A DNA stretch of 23,614 nt from Candidatus Stercoripulliclostridium pullicola (GTDB taxonomy: Bacteria > Bacillota > Clostridia > Christensenellales > DTU072). Both the position numbers and the translations under genes were made by a program. Position 1 is the first letter of the stretch. Every line of letters begins with the position of its first letter. Under the pieces are notes generated by a model. That model ran no database searches and was not told the DNA's origin. It saw only the letters and a list, made by a program, of their open reading frames with translations. Positions 14,543 through 23,614 of the stretch are shown here, piece after piece. Location: contig JADINF010000120.1 of the NCBI GenBank assembly GCA_017694145.1, forward strand, positions 1-23,614. Reading direction: 5' to 3'.

Positions 14543-17500
14543 TCACGCACCCTGCGCGGCGCTCGCCTGAAGCTTGAGCGCGTATCTCAACCAATACGTA
14601 TGGTTGCGGTATGCGAGCAGACTGTCTGCGGGTACGTAGATATTCATTCCGTCGAGCCCGCTTCCCGGATTGAGCGCGCCGGGATCGGCAGACGTGACGA
14701 TTATCTCTTTCACCGTAGTGCCGCTGAATGCGTTATCCGCTATAGCGTTGACTTCCGCGGGCACGGTATAGGACGTCGCGTCTCCCTTATAGAACAACAG
14801 TCTGCCGTTCAGAATGTACGCGCCGTCTTTAAGTCCCGTTCCCTCTTTGAGGCTATCGTACCACGGTGTACCCTTGAATGCGTCTTGTCCGACGTTGAGT
14901 ATGCCTTCGGGGAAGGTGACGCTCGCGAGCGCCGTGCAACCCATGAAGGCTTCGGCGGGGATCGAGGTAACGTAACTGCCGAGCGCGAACGATACGGAAG
15001 TTATCGCGGTATTGCCCGTGAATACCTTTTCGCCTATGCTTTGTACCGAAGTGGGTATGACCACTGCGCCGCCCGCTCCGCGGTAAGCGAGAAGTTTGGT
15101 TCCCACTATTATCATATCGCCTTGCGCCGCAAGCCACGGAGTGCCTTCGAACGCGGTAAGCTCGAGATAATTGAGCGACGCGGGAAGGTTGACCGTAGTA
15201 AGCGAGCCGCAACCCGCGAACGCAGTGCCGTACAAGGAAGTAAGGCGGATGCTCGACGCGAACGAGAGCGAAACTATATCGTCGTTGCCGCCGAATACGT
15301 AGTCGTAGATATGCGTTACGTTGGCGGGAATGACGATGTCGGGCGAACTGCCCTTATACGCGATGAGCATACCGTTGACGGTGATGTACGCGCTCGACTG
15401 CCTCGTATACCAGCTCGTTCCGTAGAAAGCGTCTTTCTCTATGACGATATTCGAGCCGGGGAAGGTTATCGAATTGAGCGAAGTGCAGTTCATGAACGCG
15501 CCTTCGGGTATCGTAACGGTTTCGGTGCGCATATCGAATACGAGCGTAGCGATATTCTTGTTACCCGCGAATACTCCGGGAGCGATCTCGTTGATGTCCG
15601 CGGTGATGCGTACCGAAGTGCCTTCCGCAAAGTATGCGAGCGCTCTGTTATTCACTACGAGGATATCCGAGGGATAGTTCTTCGCCCAGTATGTATTATA
15701 GAACGCGCGGTATCCTACCGATTCTATGTCGTACTCCGAGCTGAACGTTACAGAAACGAGGTTGACGCAGTTACGGAAGGCTTCCGCTTCTATCGTGACG
15801 TCGCGGTCGATATTTTCGAAAGAAACAGAAGTGATCGAAGCGTTGCCGGTGAATACGCCCGCTTTGACTACCTCCACCCCTGTCGGAATGACGATATCGC
15901 CGCCCGCGCCCGTGTAGGAACTCAGTACGCCGTTAATGACGATGAAGCCGTCCGTCGCCGCCTGTATCGCGTATCTCGTACCGGAGAACACGTCGCCCTC
16001 CGCGGTGAGGAATTCTATGCCGTTTACGGTCTGTAGCGCAGAGCAACCGACGAATGCGCCCGCTTCCGCGGTAACGGGAGCGGAGAAGGTAACGCTTACA
16101 ATATTCGCGTTGCCGCCGAACAGGTACGCGGGCAGGTATCCTACGCCCTCGGGTACGACCACGTCCGTAATATCCTTCTTCGCCGCGACGAGCAACAGCT
16201 TATCGCCGGAAGCAACGGTAAGATAATTCTCTTCCGACGCTTCGAACGCGCTCATCAACGCGGTACCCGCAAAAGCGTTCTCGCCCACGTAGGTCACCGA
16301 AGTCGGCAGAATTACCGTAGCGAGCTCGGAGCAATCAAGGAACGCGCCTTCGGGAATGAAGGTAACGGAAGTCGCGCTCATATCGACGGAAGTTATCGTA
16401 GCGTTGCCGGCAAACGCCGCGGAGTCTATCGAAGCGACCGTTGCGGGAAGCGTTATATCGGTAGCGGAACCGCCGTAACGGACGAGTTTACCGTTCACGA
16501 CGACGAATTCACCCGTAAGCGCGCTGAGATAAGGAGTGCCCGCGAAGGCGTTATCGCCTATCGTCTTTATCGCGCTCACGAGAGTGACTGTGGCAAGCGA
16601 GGTGCAGCCCTCGAAAGCACCCGCGGGTATCTCGGTGATCTTCGTATTCTCGGTGAATACCACTCCGGTGATCGTAGTCACGCCGCGGAATGCGTCGGGC
16701 GCTATCTCGGTAACGTCGGACGGTATCCTTACCACGCCGCCCGCACCCACGTAAAGCACCGCGCGCTTTATGCCGTTGTACGAGTCGACATAATACAGTA
16801 TATCGTTGGAATTGAGCCACGCCGTATTCGTGAACGCAGTCCTGTCTACGTAAAGAACCGATTCGGACAACGTTACCGAAATGAGGTTGACGCAGTTAAG
16901 GAAGGTGTTTGCCTCTATCTCGCTCACGAGGCTGTAACGGTCGAACGCGACAGAAACGATGTTCTCGTTATTGCGGAATACGTAAGGATAGATATATTCC
17001 GTGCCTTGCGGAACGACTACTTCGGAAGACTCGCCCACATAGGCTATCAACGAGCCGTCGATAACCACGTAGCCGTTCTCGTCCGCCGCCGTATCGGTGA
17101 GCCAGGGCGTGCCGGCGAAAGCGTTTTCGCCGTAGACGGCTATATTCGGGGGCAATACGACGTTTACTAGCGAAGTACAGCCGAGGAAGGCTTCCGCGGG
17201 TATCTCGGTTATGTCCGCCGCGTGTTCGCCGAAAATTATCTCGGTTATCGCGGTATTCCCGCGGAAAGCGTCCGCAGTAAAGCCTCTTATGAAGGTAGTG
17301 CCGGGAGCGCCGACGGTCACGTAACCGCCGTCGCCGTTGTATTTGATGAGGATACCGCCGTTTATGACGAATTCGTCGTTCTTACTCTCGTACCAGGCGG
17401 TGCCCGCGAAAGCTCCCGCGCCTATCTTCTTGACGTTACTGCTAACGGTATCGACGACGGTAACGTTCGACCAGCCGTAAGCGTAATTCTCGGCTATTTC

Positions 17501-20500
17501 CGTCGTTTCGGGGCGGAAACCGAGCTTGATGATATTGCTCAAAGGTTCGCGCCCGCCTATCAGCGAGGACAACGAACGGCTGCCGTCGGAAACGAATTTA
17601 TCTACGCCTTTCGTCGAAAGCAGGCTGTAGAGCTCTTCGGAAGAAATATATGCTCCGGGAGCAAGCTCGACTGTGCCGATTTGGGGATCGACGCTGTAAT
17701 TCACGCCGGCTATCTCGAACGAAACGGCTTCGAGCGCGCCGGGAGTTACCGATCTCACGGAAGCGGAAACGGTATAAGTCGAATTCGACGACTTCACTAT
17801 TTTCTGATAAAGCACGCTTTGTATCGTCGCGTCTTCGGTACCCACATTTATCAGGTCTGCAAGCCAGCGGGTATTATGGAAAGCTCCCCTGCCTACCGAC
17901 GCAAGCGAAGCGGGTAATATCACATTTTTGAGGTTCACGCATCCGAAGAAAGCGTTATCGCATATCGTGGTGAGCAAGCTGCCCGCCGCGGCATAAGTTA
18001 TCGTGACGATAGCGGCGTTACCTTCGAAAGCGCTCGCCGAAATGACTTTTACTTCGGTGGGAAGCTCGACCCTCGTCGCCGAACCGTAATACTTGACGAG
18101 AGTCGCTCCGCCGGTATCTCCTCTTACGATAAGCATATCGTTTGCGACCTCAAACTGCGTTCCGTCGAAAGCGTTATCGGCGATATACTTCATCGAAGAC
18201 GGTAAGGTTATACTGTTGAGCATGGAGCAGCCCGCGAACGCGTAGTCGAGTATCGTGGTAGCCACGCTTCCCGATTCGAAGCGTATTCGGGACACCTTAA
18301 GAGTACCGTAGGTATCCCAATCTCCCGCGTTCTCATTCCATACCAAAGTACTGAACGCACCCGTGTTTATGATACGCACGTTTGCGGGAATGACTACGAT
18401 GGAGTCCGTGCCTTTGTATTTGTAGAGCACCCCGCCGCCGAGTATCACGGCGTTGGAGTTGTAATTCGAGTACCATGCGGTATCTTCGAGAGAATTGGGT
18501 CCCACCTTTTCGACGCTTGCGGGGAAGCTTACGTAGGTTATTCCGCTCCAACCTGCAAGCAGTTCCATGACCGTTTCCGTAACGCCGTCGGATATCGTTA
18601 TCGCGGTGAGCGTAGCGGGTCTTGAGTACGCCCCGTCGGTAGTTCCGAGCAATTCGTCGAGGGTCACGCTTCCGTCGTATTCTATTTCGCGTATACCTTT
18701 ATCCGTGACGATGCGCCACAGCGTGACAGCCTGTTTGGGCTCTCCCGCGACGTCGTAACAGATAAGCTTGTCTAGCGCGGTTATGTTGGCGAATGCGTTT
18801 TCTGTCAACGTGGATCGCAGGCTCACGCCCACGGAAGTCACGGTATGCACGAACGCGTTGGCACCTATCGTCGCGACTACGCGGTCGCCGCCTTCCACGA
18901 CAACCTTATCGGTCACCGTAATTTCCGTGCCGTCGACTACGCCTTCGAGTTCTCCGTCTGCGCCGTAAATTTCGGTATATTGTCTGTACAACAACAGTTT
19001 ACCGCCGTTTTCGTCGAAAATTATCTGCTCGAATACGTTGTCGCCCGTTTCTCTCACATAATTGATTATGTGCGCATAATCGACGGAAGTCTTATTATAA
19101 CTTGCCCAAGCCGACGAAGCGTACGCGCTTTCGCTACCGGTCGGTATGAATATCTCCGGATCGGATCCGAAAGGCTGACTGCCGAGCGCGGGCGCCGTGG
19201 CGCCGCGCATAAACACTTTAACGATGTTGGTTGCGCCGTAGAACGCCTTATCTCCTATATCCGTCACGCTAGCGGGTATGAATACGACGGTAACGTCGCC
19301 GGCAGTGGCGAAGGCGCCGCCGTTTATCCTTTCCACGCCTTCGGGTATCTCCGCGACTGCGCCGAAGCCCTTATAATCTATAAGGTTACCGCCGAGCACG
19401 GTGATGAAGTCGCCCGAATAGTTGTCCATCCAAGCCGTTCCTCTGAACGCGTTGGCTCCGACGGTCGCATCCAAAACGTTATCGGCTTCGTTCGTTTCTT
19501 CGAGCCTTATAAGCGTATTTTCTGTTTCGATATAAATGTTTTCCACGTAAGCGCAATTATAGAGGAAGTCGTCGGCTATGACGTTGTCCGCGCCCGCGGC
19601 GAAGCCCGTAAGTATCACGGATACGATATTGGCGGGCAACGCGCCTTCGGAGCCGAACAATTCCGCTACGGAAGCGTTGCCGTCCAGACGTATCTCGGTC
19701 AATAAGGTATTCTTATCGACCAACGATTTCAGGCTTGCGGCGATGCCTACGCTGCCGCCGGCGCCGCCTTTATAATATATGGTTAAGGAAGTGAGCTTCG
19801 TAACGCCCGCGAATACCTTGCCGCCGTCGGTTGCGCCCACAGGTCTCAACGAAGAGTCCACAGTCAGTTCGGTAGTGGAACGTAACAATGCGTAATCGGC
19901 TATCTGATTGACGTTGCTGTTACCTATCTGCTGCGGGATCACGGTCTGACCGCTCGCGTCGATCGCCTTTATTATGAGAAGTCCGCCGCCCGCGGAAACG
20001 TCGGCGTTCGAATACACGAAGCCCGCTTCGGCGTCGGTGACGATGTTGCTCACCTGAACGTTAATCGCTCCGGCTATCCAATTATAATATGCACCCACGG
20101 AATACACCGTAATTATATCGGTAGAAGTGAATGCGTTACCGCGCAGTTCGGGAGCGGTGCCGGGCAACACCACCACGGTCGCCAGTTTAGCGTCGTTATA
20201 GAAAGCGTTTTCCATTATCAGCGTAACCCTCGAAGGAATTACGACCGCTTCGAGGGAGGCGCATTCCGCGAAAGCGTATTCCCCTATCGTCGTGAGCGCG
20301 GATCCGTCCTCGGCAAGAACTACGGCGATATGGCTGTTGGCGTAGAATGCGTAAGGCGCTATAGTCTTGACTTCCGCGGGTATCGTGATGATGCTTGCGG
20401 AACCGTTATATTTATAAAGGATACCGTCGCCGACGATAACGAATTCGTCGGAGTGCGCGCTTATCCACGGCGTTCCCGTGAAAGCGTCGGAACCCACGTC

Positions 20501-23500
20501 GGATATTGCGGTAGGCAAGCCTTCGTTATCCTCGGTAAGGTAACGGAACGAAGTCAGCGAAATGCAACCGTTGAAAGCGTTATCGCCTATTTCGTTGCAG
20601 AGCGAGCCCGCGAAGAATACCGTCTGCAAAGCCGTATCTCCCGAGAAGGCGTTGGCGGAAACGTCAGTCACGAATTCTCCGATGCGCACATAAGTGATAT
20701 ATTGATTATTTGCGTACGCGCTGGGCGTCATGTCGCCGTTGAATTCGAGTATGAGGTTCTTGAGATTGACGGGCGCGCTTCCCGCGAATAATTCCGCAAG
20801 CGTCAGCGAGGAGTCGCGTAATATCAACGTTTTGAGGGTAGCGCTTTCGGAATAAGCCTTGCTAAGATATTCGGGCGAAACCGTTATGTTCGCGCTTTCG
20901 AGCGCGATAGCGGTAAGCGAAGTCGCCGAGAGGAAGGTTTCCGCGGAAATAGTCACGCCCGCGGGTAAAGCGACTTCCGTAACCGTACTGCCGAATACGT
21001 TGTCGGCAAGACCCGTAACCTTTACGGCGGCGCCGTTTACGATGATGGACGAAGGCACGGTAACGACCGTTTCGTTACCTATATATTGTTGCAGTACGGC
21101 GTTCCCGGCGCCGGTTACGTAAGTCCATTCGCCGTCGTCGTCGACGTTGGCGGACGAATAAAGTTTAGCGGCAAGCGCTTTCCAGTTCTCGCTTACGTTC
21201 GCAGCCGTATACGTCTGGACGTCGGGAACGTAAATACGGAAAGCGTTATAATCGTTGCCGTTGCGCGTAAATACGTTCGCGCCGATATTGCAGGGAGTCT
21301 GCCTCTCGAATACCGCATAACGTAACGCGGAGCAGGCGAAGAAAGCATTGTCGCCTATATCGGTCACGCCGGAAGGTATGACTATCTCGGTGAACGAAGC
21401 GCAACCGTTGAACGCGCTCGCCCCTATCGAAGTAAGCGTCGCGGGGAAGGACGCCTCGGAAGACTCCGTCATCGAGGAATTGAGTAAGATACAATTCCTG
21501 AAAGCGCCCGCTCCTATCGACACGAGAGAGGAATTCGCGGGGAACACGACGGAAACGAGCGATTCGCATCCGTTGAAGCAGTTATCGGGTATCGTCTTGA
21601 CGTTCTCGGGTATCTCTACCGATACGAGATTTACGGCGTTCATGAACGCATTGGGTCCTATGCTGACGAGCGTAGCCGGCAGTACGATGCCGTGCATTCT
21701 CCATTCTCCGGAGAAAGCTTCCGCGTCCACGCCGGTGACGGGCTTATTCATATAATAATTCGCCACGACGAATATTCCGTCGTCCGGAATATCGTTTTCG
21801 TCCACGCCGCAGGCAATATACGCCGTGCCGTCGCCGTTGAGCTTATAAGCTACGCCTTTGGAAAGAGTCTGCGCCTCCCATCTTGCGTACAGCGTCGCTC
21901 CCGCGGTCGCGGGGCTTCCGAATACGTAGGAATTGACGAAAGCTTCCTCGGTATACCAACCGATGAACACGCTTCCTTCCTTTTCGCCGATAGCGGGTGC
22001 TCTGACCACGGAGCCGTGAGTATAGCGTTCGGTAATGACCGTTTCCTTGCCGTCGTCGCCGTATAGTCCGGTGTGATACGTGAATTCGTATACGCTCGCC
22101 GTGAATTCGGATTCGAAAGTAAGATCGTTCTCTACCGCATAGAAGAGTCCGCCGGCAAAAGTGAGCGTACCCGAACCTATCGCGACGGGATCGGACGATG
22201 CGTCGCGCACTCTGTGCCATACTCCGTCGATCTCGACGAGCGCTTCGACCTGATCGCGCCACAAATCGTTGACGAGATAATATTCCACGTTGGATACTTC
22301 GGTGTAATAATAATTCTCGCCTGTCACGATGATCGTTCCCGACAACGCCGTAGCGTCCTCGGTAGCCGAAGCCGAATACAGGCTCCAACGCGCCGCGCCC
22401 GCGACGGAGGAATATCCGAGCAATATCTTTTCGCTTCCTCTCGTCACGTACCAGCCGAGGAAATCTTTACCGACTTCCGAAGGAACGTCCACTATCGTGT
22501 CGAGCGATATGAAGGTGTAATATTCCAGTATCTGTTCGGCAGTCGTGCCTGTGCCGCCGTAAACGTTCTGATAATAAACTTCGTTGGTAAGCGGATTGCG
22601 GAATTTGACGGAATAGGAATTCTTGGCGAATACGGGATCGAGAGTGATATTGCCGGTCACGTTGTAAATATCCTGATTGCCTTGCGCCTGCCAGCTTACG
22701 AAGGTATAGCCCGTTTTGGCGGGGAGTTCGTACTGCGACGAAGGGAATACCGCGGAAGAACCGTGTTTAACTTTGGTGACGGCTATCTGACCGCCCGCTC
22801 CGTTCATCCATACGGCGTCGTATTCCGCGACGGTGTATTCGGAACGGATGTCGTAATCGCGATCAACCACGAGCTCTTTAACGTCCACGAGCCATCTTAC
22901 GAACGTTCTTCCGTTCTGATAAGTGGGTTCGGGTACATTCTCTATCTTGCCGCCGTAAGGCACCGTGCGCGTAGCGTAGAGCACGTCGGGGAAATAGAAG
23001 CGTACCGTATATTCGATAGGCGTGTATTTCGGGATAAGGTCGATATTCGAAGTGACCGGCGTAGACCACACGTAAGCCGCTTCGGATACGGTACCCGCAG
23101 AATAAAGATGCCACGCCACCGTATATCCCGTTTTCTCCGTGAGCGCGGGCGCGGAGGCTTCGTCGAAAGCGAGTCCGCTCTCTATCTCGAAGGAAGCCAC
23201 CGAAATGGTACCCGCTTCGTCGTAGAAATTAACTATGTACAATCTGATCCACTTGGCGTAAAGCGTGAGCACCACGCCGTCCCTTATCTCGTAACGGTCG
23301 AGCGGTTGCTCGTTTATTTTCCATTCGTTGACGTAGGCGTTATCGGTATACCAACCCGCGAATTTATATCCGCTGTAAGTAGGCTCCGTAAGCGTTATGA
23401 GGCTGTCGAACGCCACGTTTTCCACTATGCGGTAAGCGTTGGGATTGGCGGGATTGTTGCCGTCGTAAACCTTGATGCTGTAGAGATTGGGTTCGAACAT

Positions 23501-23614
23501 CGCCGTTACTTCGAGATCGGACTCTACGACGTCGAAATCCTTATTCCAACCGGTGAACCTGTAACCGTTGCGCACGGGCGTTTCGGCGGGAGCCTCCGCC
23601 GCGCCGAGATATTC
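14543..23614 (-). CDS. Giant secreted BspA-like leucine-rich repeat protein with InlB-B/Flg_new repeats (5' end outside window)
   Basis: The reading frame is open to the window edge, so at least 3,023 residues are encoded and the N-terminus is missing. The GTG at 23575 falls inside a repeat and is not the true start. Residue numbers here count from that GTG. Residues 1-570 are about seven InlB-B/Flg_new-type repeats (GYxFxGW...LYAxW), one of which (321-495) has a long insert. Residues 571-3002 are LRR_5/BspA-type leucine-rich repeats (IPxxVxxIGxxAFxGCxSLxxVxLP) in five cassettes; four of the five end in a cap resembling IYVPxxxxxxYxxxxxW. The last cassette holds nine ~94-residue super-repeats. 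There is no LPXTG, GW or hydrophobic C-terminal anchor. Related proteins are surface adhesins binding host matrix or other microbes; that role is inferred here. The lipoprotein gene follows 74 nt downstream. Any signal peptide or anchor must lie in the missing part. Confidence 0.92.
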   Translation of the reverse strand, partial: EYLGAAEAPAETPVRNGYRFTGWNKDFDVVESDLEVTAMFEPNLYSIKVYDGNNPANPNAYRIVENVAFDSLITLTEPTYSGYKFAGWYTDNAYVNEWKINEQPLDRYEIRDGVVLTLYAKWIRLYIVNFYDEAGTISVASFEIESGLAFDEASAPALTEKTGYTVAWHLYSAGTVSEAAYVWSTPVTSNIDLIPKYTPIEYTVRFYFPDVLYATRTVPYGGKIENVPEPTYQNGRTFVRWLVDVKELVVDRDYDIRSEYTVAEYDAVWMNGAGGQIAVTKVKHGSSAVFPSSQYELPAKTGYTFVSWQAQGNQDIYNVTGNITLDPVFAKNSYSVKFRNPLTNEVYYQNVYGGTGTTAEQILEYYTFISLDTIVDVPSEVGKDFLGWYVTRGSEKILLGYSSVAGAARWSLYSASATEDATALSGTIIVTGENYYYTEVSNVEYYLVNDLWRDQVEALVEIDGVWHRVRDASSDPVAIGSGTLTFAGGLFYAVENDLTFESEFTASVYEFTYHTGLYGDDGKETVITERYTHGSVVRAPAIGEKEGSVFIGWYTEEAFVNSYVFGSPATAGATLYARWEAQTLSKGVAYKLNGDGTAYIACGVDENDIPDDGIFVVANYYMNKPVTGVDAEAFSGEWRMHGIVLPATLVSIGPNAFMNAVNLVSVEIPENVKTIPDNCFNGCESLVSVVFPANSSLVSIGAGAFRNCILLNSSMTESSEASFPATLTSIGASAFNGCASFTEIVIPSGVTDIGDNAFFACSALRYAVFERQTPCNIGANVFTRNGNDYNAFRIYVPDVQTYTAANVSENWKALAAKLYSSANVDDDGEWTYVTGAGNAVLQQYIGNETVVTVPSSIIVNGAAVKVTGLADNVFGSTVTEVALPAGVTISAETFLSATSLTAIALESANITVSPEYLSKAYSESATLKTLILRDSSLTLAELFAGSAPVNLKNLILEFNGDMTPSAYANNQYITYVRIGEFVTDVSANAFSGDTALQTVFFAGSLCNEIGDNAFNGCISLTSFRYLTEDNEGLPTAISDVGSDAFTGTPWISAHSDEFVIVGDGILYKYNGSASIITIPAEVKTIAPYAFYANSHIAVVLAEDGSALTTIGEYAFAECASLEAVVIPSRVTLIMENAFYNDAKLATVVVLPGTAPELRGNAFTSTDIITVYSVGAYYNWIAGAINVQVSNIVTDAEAGFVYSNADVSAGGGLLIIKAIDASGQTVIPQQIGNSNVNQIADYALLRSTTELTVDSSLRPVGATDGGKVFAGVTKLTSLTIYYKGGAGGSVGIAASLKSLVDKNTLLTEIRLDGNASVAELFGSEGALPANIVSVILTGFAAGADNVIADDFLYNCAYVENIYIETENTLIRLEETNEADNVLDATVGANAFRGTAWMDNYSGDFITVLGGNLIDYKGFGAVAEIPEGVERINGGAFATAGDVTVVFIPASVTDIGDKAFYGATNIVKVFMRGATAPALGSQPFGSDPEIFIPTGSESAYASSAWASYNKTSVDYAHIINYVRETGDNVFEQIIFDENGGKLLLYRQYTEIYGADGELEGVVDGTEITVTDKVVVEGGDRVVATIGANAFVHTVTSVGVSLRSTLTENAFANITALDKLICYDVAGEPKQAVTLWRIVTDKGIREIEYDGSVTLDELLGTTDGAYSRPATLTAITISDGVTETVMELLAGWSGITYVSFPASVEKVGPNSLEDTAWYSNYNSNAVILGGGVLYKYKGTDSIVVIPANVRIINTGAFSTLVWNENAGDWDTYGTLKVSRIRFESGSVATTILDYAFAGCSMLNSITLPSSMKYIADNAFDGTQFEVANDMLIVRGDTGGATLVKYYGSATRVELPTEVKVISASAFEGNAAIVTITYAAAGSLLTTICDNAFFGCVNLKNVILPASLASVGRGAFHNTRWLADLINVGTEDATIQSVLYQKIVKSSNSTYTVSASVRSVTPGALEAVSFEIAGVNYSVDPQIGTVELAPGAYISSEELYSLLSTKGVDKFVSDGSRSLSSLIGGREPLSNIIKLGFRPETTEIAENYAYGWSNVTVVDTVSSNVKKIGAGAFAGTAWYESKNDEFVINGGILIKYNGDGGYVTVGAPGTTFIRGFTADAFRGNTAITEIIFGEHAADITEIPAEAFLGCTSLVNVVLPPNIAVYGENAFAGTPWLTDTAADENGYVVIDGSLIAYVGESSEVVVPQGTEYIYPYVFRNNENIVSVAFDRYSLVSEIEANTFLNCVNLISVTLSESVLYVDRTAFTNTAWLNSNDILYYVDSYNGIKRAVLYVGAGGVVRIPSDVTEIAPDAFRGVTTITGVVFTENTKITEIPAGAFEGCTSLATVTLVSAIKTIGDNAFAGTPYLSALTGEFVVVNGKLVRYGGSATDITLPATVASIDSAAFAGNATITSVDMSATSVTFIPEGAFLDCSELATVILPTSVTYVGENAFAGTALMSAFEASEENYLTVASGDKLLLVAAKKDITDVVVPEGVGYLPAYLFGGNANIVSVTFSAPVTAEAGAFVGCSALQTVNGIEFLTAEGDVFSGTRYAIQAATDGFIVINGVLSSYTGAGGDIVIPTGVEVVKAGVFTGNASITSVSFENIDRDVTIEAEAFRNCVNLVSVTFSSEYDIESVGYRAFYNTYWAKNYPSDILVVNNRALAYFAEGTSVRITADINEIAPGVFAGNKNIATLVFDMRTETVTIPEGAFMNCTSLNSITFPGSNIVIEKDAFYGTSWYTRQSSAYITVNGMLIAYKGSSPDIVIPANVTHIYDYVFGGNDDIVSLSFASSIRLTSLYGTAFAGCGSLTTVNLPASLNYLELTAFEGTPWLAAQGDMIIVGTKLLAYRGAGGAVVIPTSVQSIGEKVFTGNTAITSVSFALGSYVTSIPAEAFMGCTALASVTFPEGILNVGQDAFKGTPWYDSLKEGTGLKDGAYILNGRLLFYKGDATSYTVPAEVNAIADNAFSGTTVKEIIVTSADPGALNPGSGLDGMNIYVPADSLLAYRNHTYWLRYALKLQASAAQGA
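14872..17404 (-). repeat. Nine tandem ~94-residue (~282 bp) LRR super-repeats
   Basis: Within the giant gene a (G/N)Tx(W/Y) landmark recurs at residues 2058, 2155, 2250, 2346, 2437, 2532, 2627, 2719, 2811 and 2902. The intervals are 97, 95, 96, 91, 95, 95, 92, 92 and 91. Each unit has a short strand (FVVINGxLxxYxGxGG), a VVIPxxVxxI LRR, a GNxxIxSVxF LRR, an IPxxAFxxCxSLxxVxLP LRR, and ends xNAFxGTPW. The copies are clearly related but diverged; I saw no long identical DNA copies. This suggests old duplications. Confidence 0.88.
17552..20806 (-). repeat. Four dispersed SLxELxG units that mark LRR cassettes 2-5
   Basis: A second repeat type, distinct from LRR_5, occurs once in each of four cassettes of the giant protein: TLAELFAG (20783-20806), SVAELFG (19652-19672), TLDELLG (18644-18664) and SLSSLIGG (17552-17575). 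Each is preceded by a strand ending in an Asp-Ser/Gly motif (for example IREIEYDGS, KFVSDGSR). Each is followed by a Pro or Asn-rich turn and another strand. They sit after a variable beta-rich linker and before the next set of BspA-like repeats. Confidence 0.7.
21866..23614 (-). repeat. InlB-B/Flg_new-type repeat array, about seven units
   Basis: In the N-terminal part of the giant protein the motif G(Y/K)xFxGW or a variant recurs: GYRFTGW (residues 4-10), GYKFAGW (69-75), GYTVAWH (150-156), GRTFVRW (222-228), GYTFVSW (289-295), KDFLGWY (370-376) and GSVFIGWY (534-541). Each repeat typically ends in a (L/A)xAxW or xPxF strand. The array continues past the window edge (EAPAETPVRNGY). Such repeats form small beta domains, often acting as spacers or adhesive modules on surface proteins. 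Confidence 0.85.

Noticed and set aside
14543..14640. C-terminal sortase motif or membrane anchor in the giant protein
   Set aside because: The last residues (YALKLQASAAQGA) contain no LPXTG, no hydrophobic span and no basic tail.
14537..16036. Long plus-strand open frame opposite the C-terminal part of the giant gene
   Set aside because: It is rich in Arg and Tyr, has no ribosome site or domain, and mirrors the codon pattern of the clear minus-strand repeat protein, so it is an antisense shadow.
14872..17404. Periodic ~282-bp repeats as a possible CRISPR or satellite array
   Set aside because: The units are in-frame, diverged, protein-coding LRR super-repeats with no short identical direct repeats or unique spacers.

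Overview
The window reads as a contiguous piece of chromosome from an anaerobic, probably gut-associated Bacillota (Clostridia-like) bacterium. The main evidence is a spoVT - yabM/spoVB-like flippase - mazG run in the gene order known from Bacillus and Clostridium. A low-GC-Gram-positive style Shine-Dalgarno (AGGAGG) lies in front of several genes, and there is a huge BspA/InlB-type secreted repeat protein of the kind common in gut Clostridia. Base composition by eye is near 50 % GC. The finer taxonomy is a guess. I see no rRNA, tRNA, CRISPR array, IS element or phage gene.

Layout. (1) 1-3273, minus strand: spoVT, a MOP-superfamily flippase, mazG, then the 5' end of a probable tRNA-dihydrouridine synthase that leaves the window. 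These genes are tightly packed and look like one operon. (2) 3274-3372: a short AT-rich divergent promoter region. (3) 3373-6351, plus strand: a beta-CASP metallo-beta-lactamase-fold protein, then a protein with two flavodoxin-like domains. The strand ends at a hairpin (6420-6442) that can serve both converging transcripts. (4) 6466-11728, minus strand: a Na+/phosphate symporter-like protein, luxS, an M29 aminopeptidase, a PlsC-type acyltransferase with a zinc ribbon, and a membrane-embedded M28 peptidase. Several junctions are only 3 nt, so this is probably one operon. (5) 11791-11822: a strong intrinsic terminator. (6) 11847-23614, minus strand: a giant secreted repeat protein (more than 3,020 residues, 5' end outside the window) followed by an 873-residue lipoprotein of unknown function.

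How it fits together. Region 1 is a spore-development regulator with envelope and nucleotide-housekeeping genes. Region 4 mixes autoinducer/methyl-cycle metabolism, peptide turnover and lipid acylation. Region 6 is the most unusual part. The giant protein has an N-terminal array of InlB-B/Flg_new-type repeats followed by five BspA-like (LRR_5) leucine-rich cassettes, the last of which contains nine ~94-residue super-repeats. The lipoprotein carries the same kind of repeat motif at its C-terminus, which suggests that the two form a cell-surface pair. That functional link is inference only.
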